NCBI GenBank assembly: GCA_964511535.1
Contig: CAZEFW010000255.1
Location: 1-8,212 of the forward strand
Source: CAZCFB01 sp964511535
Lineage (GTDB): Bacteria; Myxococcota_A; Polyangia; GCA-2747355; CAZCFB01
DNA: 8,212 bases
Reading direction: 5' to 3'
Shown: positions 6,290 to 8,212 of the stretch, piece after piece
Layout: every line of letters starts with the position of its first letter
Numbering within the stretch: the stretch's first letter is position 1
Position numbers and translations under genes: made by a program
Notes under the pieces: model-generated
The model's database searches: none
Told to the model about the DNA's origin: nothing
The model's input: only the letters and a program-made list of their open reading frames with translations

Positions 6290-8212
6290 GACTGACTCTC
6301 GGGCCCCTTGCGTCTGCGCCTGCGGCGCCGCCTCCGACGACGGCGCCTTCGTTTGCCCTGACCCTCTCCCGCCTCGCCCTTCGGCTTGTTTTGCTGCTGC
6401 CCCTGGTCGCCGCCTGCGCTGGCCTGGGGGGTGCTCTGCGGGTTCGCCTGCGCCTCGCCCGAGCGGCCCTTCTTGCGCCTTCTCCTGCGCCTGCGCCGCT
6501 TCTTGCGCGGCGGGGTGTCGGTGGCCGGGGCGGCTGACTTCGGATTGGGGCTCTCCTGTCCGTCCGCCGCCTTCTTGCGCTTGCGCCGCCTCCTGCGCTT
6601 CTTCCGGCGCCCCGTGTCTTCCTTGGCGTTGGCCTTCTTTGGCGGCTTCAGCGGGCGCTTTGGAGGCGGCGGTGGCGGGCGGCAGATATCGCAGACCCCG
6701 CACACCGGCGGGTCCTCCTCGCCGAAGTAGCGCCGGATGAAGACGCTGCGGCAATCGTCCGAGTTGGCGTACTCCACCAGGTCCTGCAGCCGCCGCTCGT
6801 CCTCACGCTGCAAGGTGTGCACCTTGCCGGCCAGATCCCGCGCCTGGACCAGGAGCGTCTCCTTGTCCACCACGGCCCTCCACAGGCCATCGGCGCCGCG
6901 CTCGGCGAGCCCAACATCTTCCAGCGCCGTCGCCAGGGAGGCGGCCACGGTCACGGGCACCTGCGCCGAGAGGGCCAGGGCGTCGGAGCTCACCGGCTTG
7001 TCCTCATCGGACCAGGCGGTGAGGGTCTCTGCCACGCGCCGGAGCTGGATGGGGCGCGGCCGGCTCCGCGCCTGGAGCGCGCGCTGGATCTCCAGGTCCG
7101 CCGCGTCGAACAGCAGGATGCAGTGGGCCTTGCGCCCGTCCCGTCCCGCGCGCCCTGACTCCTGCACATACTGTTCGATGGAGCCGGGGGGGTGGTAGTG
7201 AGCCACGTAGCGGATGTTCGGCTTGTCGATCCCCATACCGAACGCGCTCGTGGCCACCATGACGATCTTGCGCCGCGGCCGCATGTAGAGCTGCTGCGCT
7301 GCGGTGCGATCGCTCTTCTTCATCCTGCCGTGGTACCGCGCAGAGGGGATGCGCGCCTTCTGCAGCGTGCGCCAGAGCTGGTCCACCGCCGTGGTCGTGG
7401 CGCAGTAGACGATGCCCGGCCGCTGGAGCCGCTTGAGGATCCGGGCCGCGGCCTCGATCTTCCAGTCTCCGGGCACCAGGCGCGCCGTGAGCACCAGGTT
7501 CTTCCTGAAGGGCGGCGCCACCACGACCTTCGCTGAGCGCATCTTCAGGCGCTCGACGATATTCTCCGTGACGCTCGGCGTGGCCGTGGCCGTCAGCGCG
7601 AGGATCGGCGGGTTGCCGAGCGCTTCGCGCATGGCGCCCAGCCGCAGGAACGACGGCCGGAAGTCATGGCCCCACTCGGAGATGCAGTGGGCCTCGTCCA
7701 CGCAGAGCATGGCGGGGCGGGCCGCCTCGAAGTGCGGCCGCATATCCGGTGACTCCAGCGTCTCCGGCGTAGTAAGCACCACCAGGGGGCCGTCCGCTGC
7801 CATCTGCGCGATGGCCGCCCGGCGATCACGTACGCCCACGGTGCTGTCGATGCGCACCACCGGGACATTGAGCTTCTGCAGCGCGGTCTGCTGGTCGACC
7901 ATCAGGGCGATGAGGGGTGAAACGACGATGGTGGGCCGCTTGAGCAGCATCGCCGGGACCTGGTAGATCAGCGACTTGCCGAAGCCCGTCGGGAGAACTG
8001 TCAGGGTGTCCTGACCGCTCAGGATGGCGGTCATGGCCGTCTCTTGCTCCGGCTCCAGCTTGGAGATCCGGAAGACGCGGCGCGCCATGTCTGCGCAGGC
8101 TTCCAGCGGGGTCATTTCGCGCGGGGCGGGCCTGGCGGGCGCCTCCTTGCGAACGACCGCCTTCTTCTTTGGAGCGGCCTTCTTCTTCGGCGCAGCCTTC
8201 TTCTTCGGCGCA
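6286..8212 (-). CDS. recQ: RecQ-family ATP-dependent DNA helicase with basic tails (5' end outside window)
   Basis: Superfamily 2 helicase expected to unwind DNA 3'-to-5' in recombination and repair. Numbering is from the Met at 8115: Q motif LEPEQ (20-24), Walker A LPTGFGKS (Lys47), motif Ia VVSPLIAL, DEAH at 140-143 followed by CISEWGHDFRPSF, motif III LALTATAT, motif IV GIVYCATTT, motif V ATSAFGMGIDKPNIRYV and motif VI QESGRAGRDG. About 110 residues later comes the RecQ zinc site: Cys455 (CRSVFIRRYFGE) and Cys472/475/478 (CGVCDIC). There is no HRDC domain; residues about 480-609 are a Pro-, Lys- and Arg-rich tail. The Met at 8115 lacks a ribosome site, and the frame stays open upstream through AAPKKK repeats to the edge, so the true start is beyond the window. 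It converges on the small membrane protein gene. Confidence 0.92.
   Translation of the reverse strand, partial: APKKKAAPKKKAAPKKKAVVRKEAPARPAPREMTPLEACADMARRVFRISKLEPEQETAMTAILSGQDTLTVLPTGFGKSLIYQVPAMLLKRPTIVVSPLIALMVDQQTALQKLNVPVVRIDSTVGVRDRRAAIAQMAADGPLVVLTTPETLESPDMRPHFEAARPAMLCVDEAHCISEWGHDFRPSFLRLGAMREALGNPPILALTATATPSVTENIVERLKMRSAKVVVAPPFRKNLVLTARLVPGDWKIEAAARILKRLQRPGIVYCATTTAVDQLWRTLQKARIPSARYHGRMKKSDRTAAQQLYMRPRRKIVMVATSAFGMGIDKPNIRYVAHYHPPGSIEQYVQESGRAGRDGRKAHCILLFDAADLEIQRALQARSRPRPIQLRRVAETLTAWSDEDKPVSSDALALSAQVPVTVAASLATALEDVGLAERGADGLWRAVVDKETLLVQARDLAGKVHTLQREDERRLQDLVEYANSDDCRSVFIRRYFGEEDPPVCGVCDICRPPPPPPKRPLKPPKKANAKEDTGRRKKRRRRRKRKKAADGQESPNPKSAAPATDTPPRKKRRRRRRRRKKGRSGEAQANPQSTPQASAGGDQGQQQNKPKGEAGEGQGKRRRRRRRRRRRRRRKGPESQS
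6310..6609 (-). repeat. Arginine-rich C-terminal tail of the helicase
   Basis: Three basic clusters are encoded here on the minus strand: RRKKRRRRRKRKK (6609-6571), then RKKR(8)KK (about 6507-6469), then 14 consecutive Arg codons (6351-6310). Spacers rich in Pro, Gln, Ser, Ala and Gly separate them. The codons vary within each cluster, so this is a protein-level repeat rather than a simple DNA microsatellite. It could bind DNA or RNA or anchor the helicase to the nucleoid; this is inferred from charge only. Confidence 0.9.
8159..8212 (-). repeat. 18-bp tandem repeat encoding AAPKKK in the helicase N-terminus
   Basis: Three contiguous 18-base units (8159-8176, 8177-8194, 8195-8212) read, on the minus strand in the helicase frame, as repeats of Ala-Ala-Pro-Lys-Lys-Lys. 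The outer two are identical and the innermost differs at a few positions without changing the hexapeptide pattern. The array reaches the window edge, so its full length is unknown. It resembles histone H1-like lysine/alanine/proline tails. Confidence 0.9.

Noticed and set aside
6386..6730. A 114-codon plus-strand frame rich in Leu, Arg and Phe opposite the helicase tail
   Set aside because: It is the antisense of the Arg/Lys-rich helicase tail and has no independent support.

Overview
The window is GC-rich chromosomal DNA, most likely from a member of the Myxococcota or another former deltaproteobacterial group. This is inferred from the strong G/C bias at third codon positions, a Cys-rich tandem-repeat lipoprotein of the 'NCGACGxxC' kind common in those bacteria, a second large lipoprotein enzyme, and a DNA helicase carrying lysine- and arginine-rich low-complexity tails. 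No rRNA, tRNA, CRISPR array, insertion sequence or phage gene was seen.

Layout from left to right: (1) 1-541, minus strand: the 5' part of a Cys-rich lipoprotein gene built of 48-residue repeats; its 3' end lies outside the window. (2) 542-1042: a non-coding divergent intergenic region, GC-rich at first and AT-rich from about 770 to 960, with a cluster of short inverted repeats just before the next gene. (3) 1043-3637, plus: an 864-residue lipoprotein glycoside hydrolase of clan GH-A (beta-galactosidase-like, mixing GH35 and GH42 features). (4) 3713-4990, plus: an inner-membrane protein with three transmembrane helices and a C-terminal SGNH/GDSL hydrolase-like domain, in visibly less GC-rich DNA. 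(5) 5109-5741, plus: a class I SAM-dependent methyltransferase. (6) 5846-6232, plus: a small four-helix membrane protein with its own plausible extended -10 promoter. (7) 6286-8212, minus: a RecQ-family helicase, complete at its C-terminus and running off the right edge at its N-terminus.

The genes do not form an obvious single pathway. The glycosidase lipoprotein and the membrane SGNH protein could both act on cell-surface or environmental polysaccharide (sugar release and ester removal), but that rests only on family and adjacency. The spacings of 75, 118 and 104 bases between plus-strand genes do not argue for a tight operon. The last plus-strand gene and recQ converge, and both stop codons sit in the arms of one inverted repeat.

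The most unusual object is the RecQ-like helicase. Its open frame continues upstream of the first Met in the window through three AAPKKK repeats, and its C-terminal tail carries three basic clusters ending in 14 consecutive arginines written with all six Arg codons. I did not find evidence for a wholly new multi-gene system.
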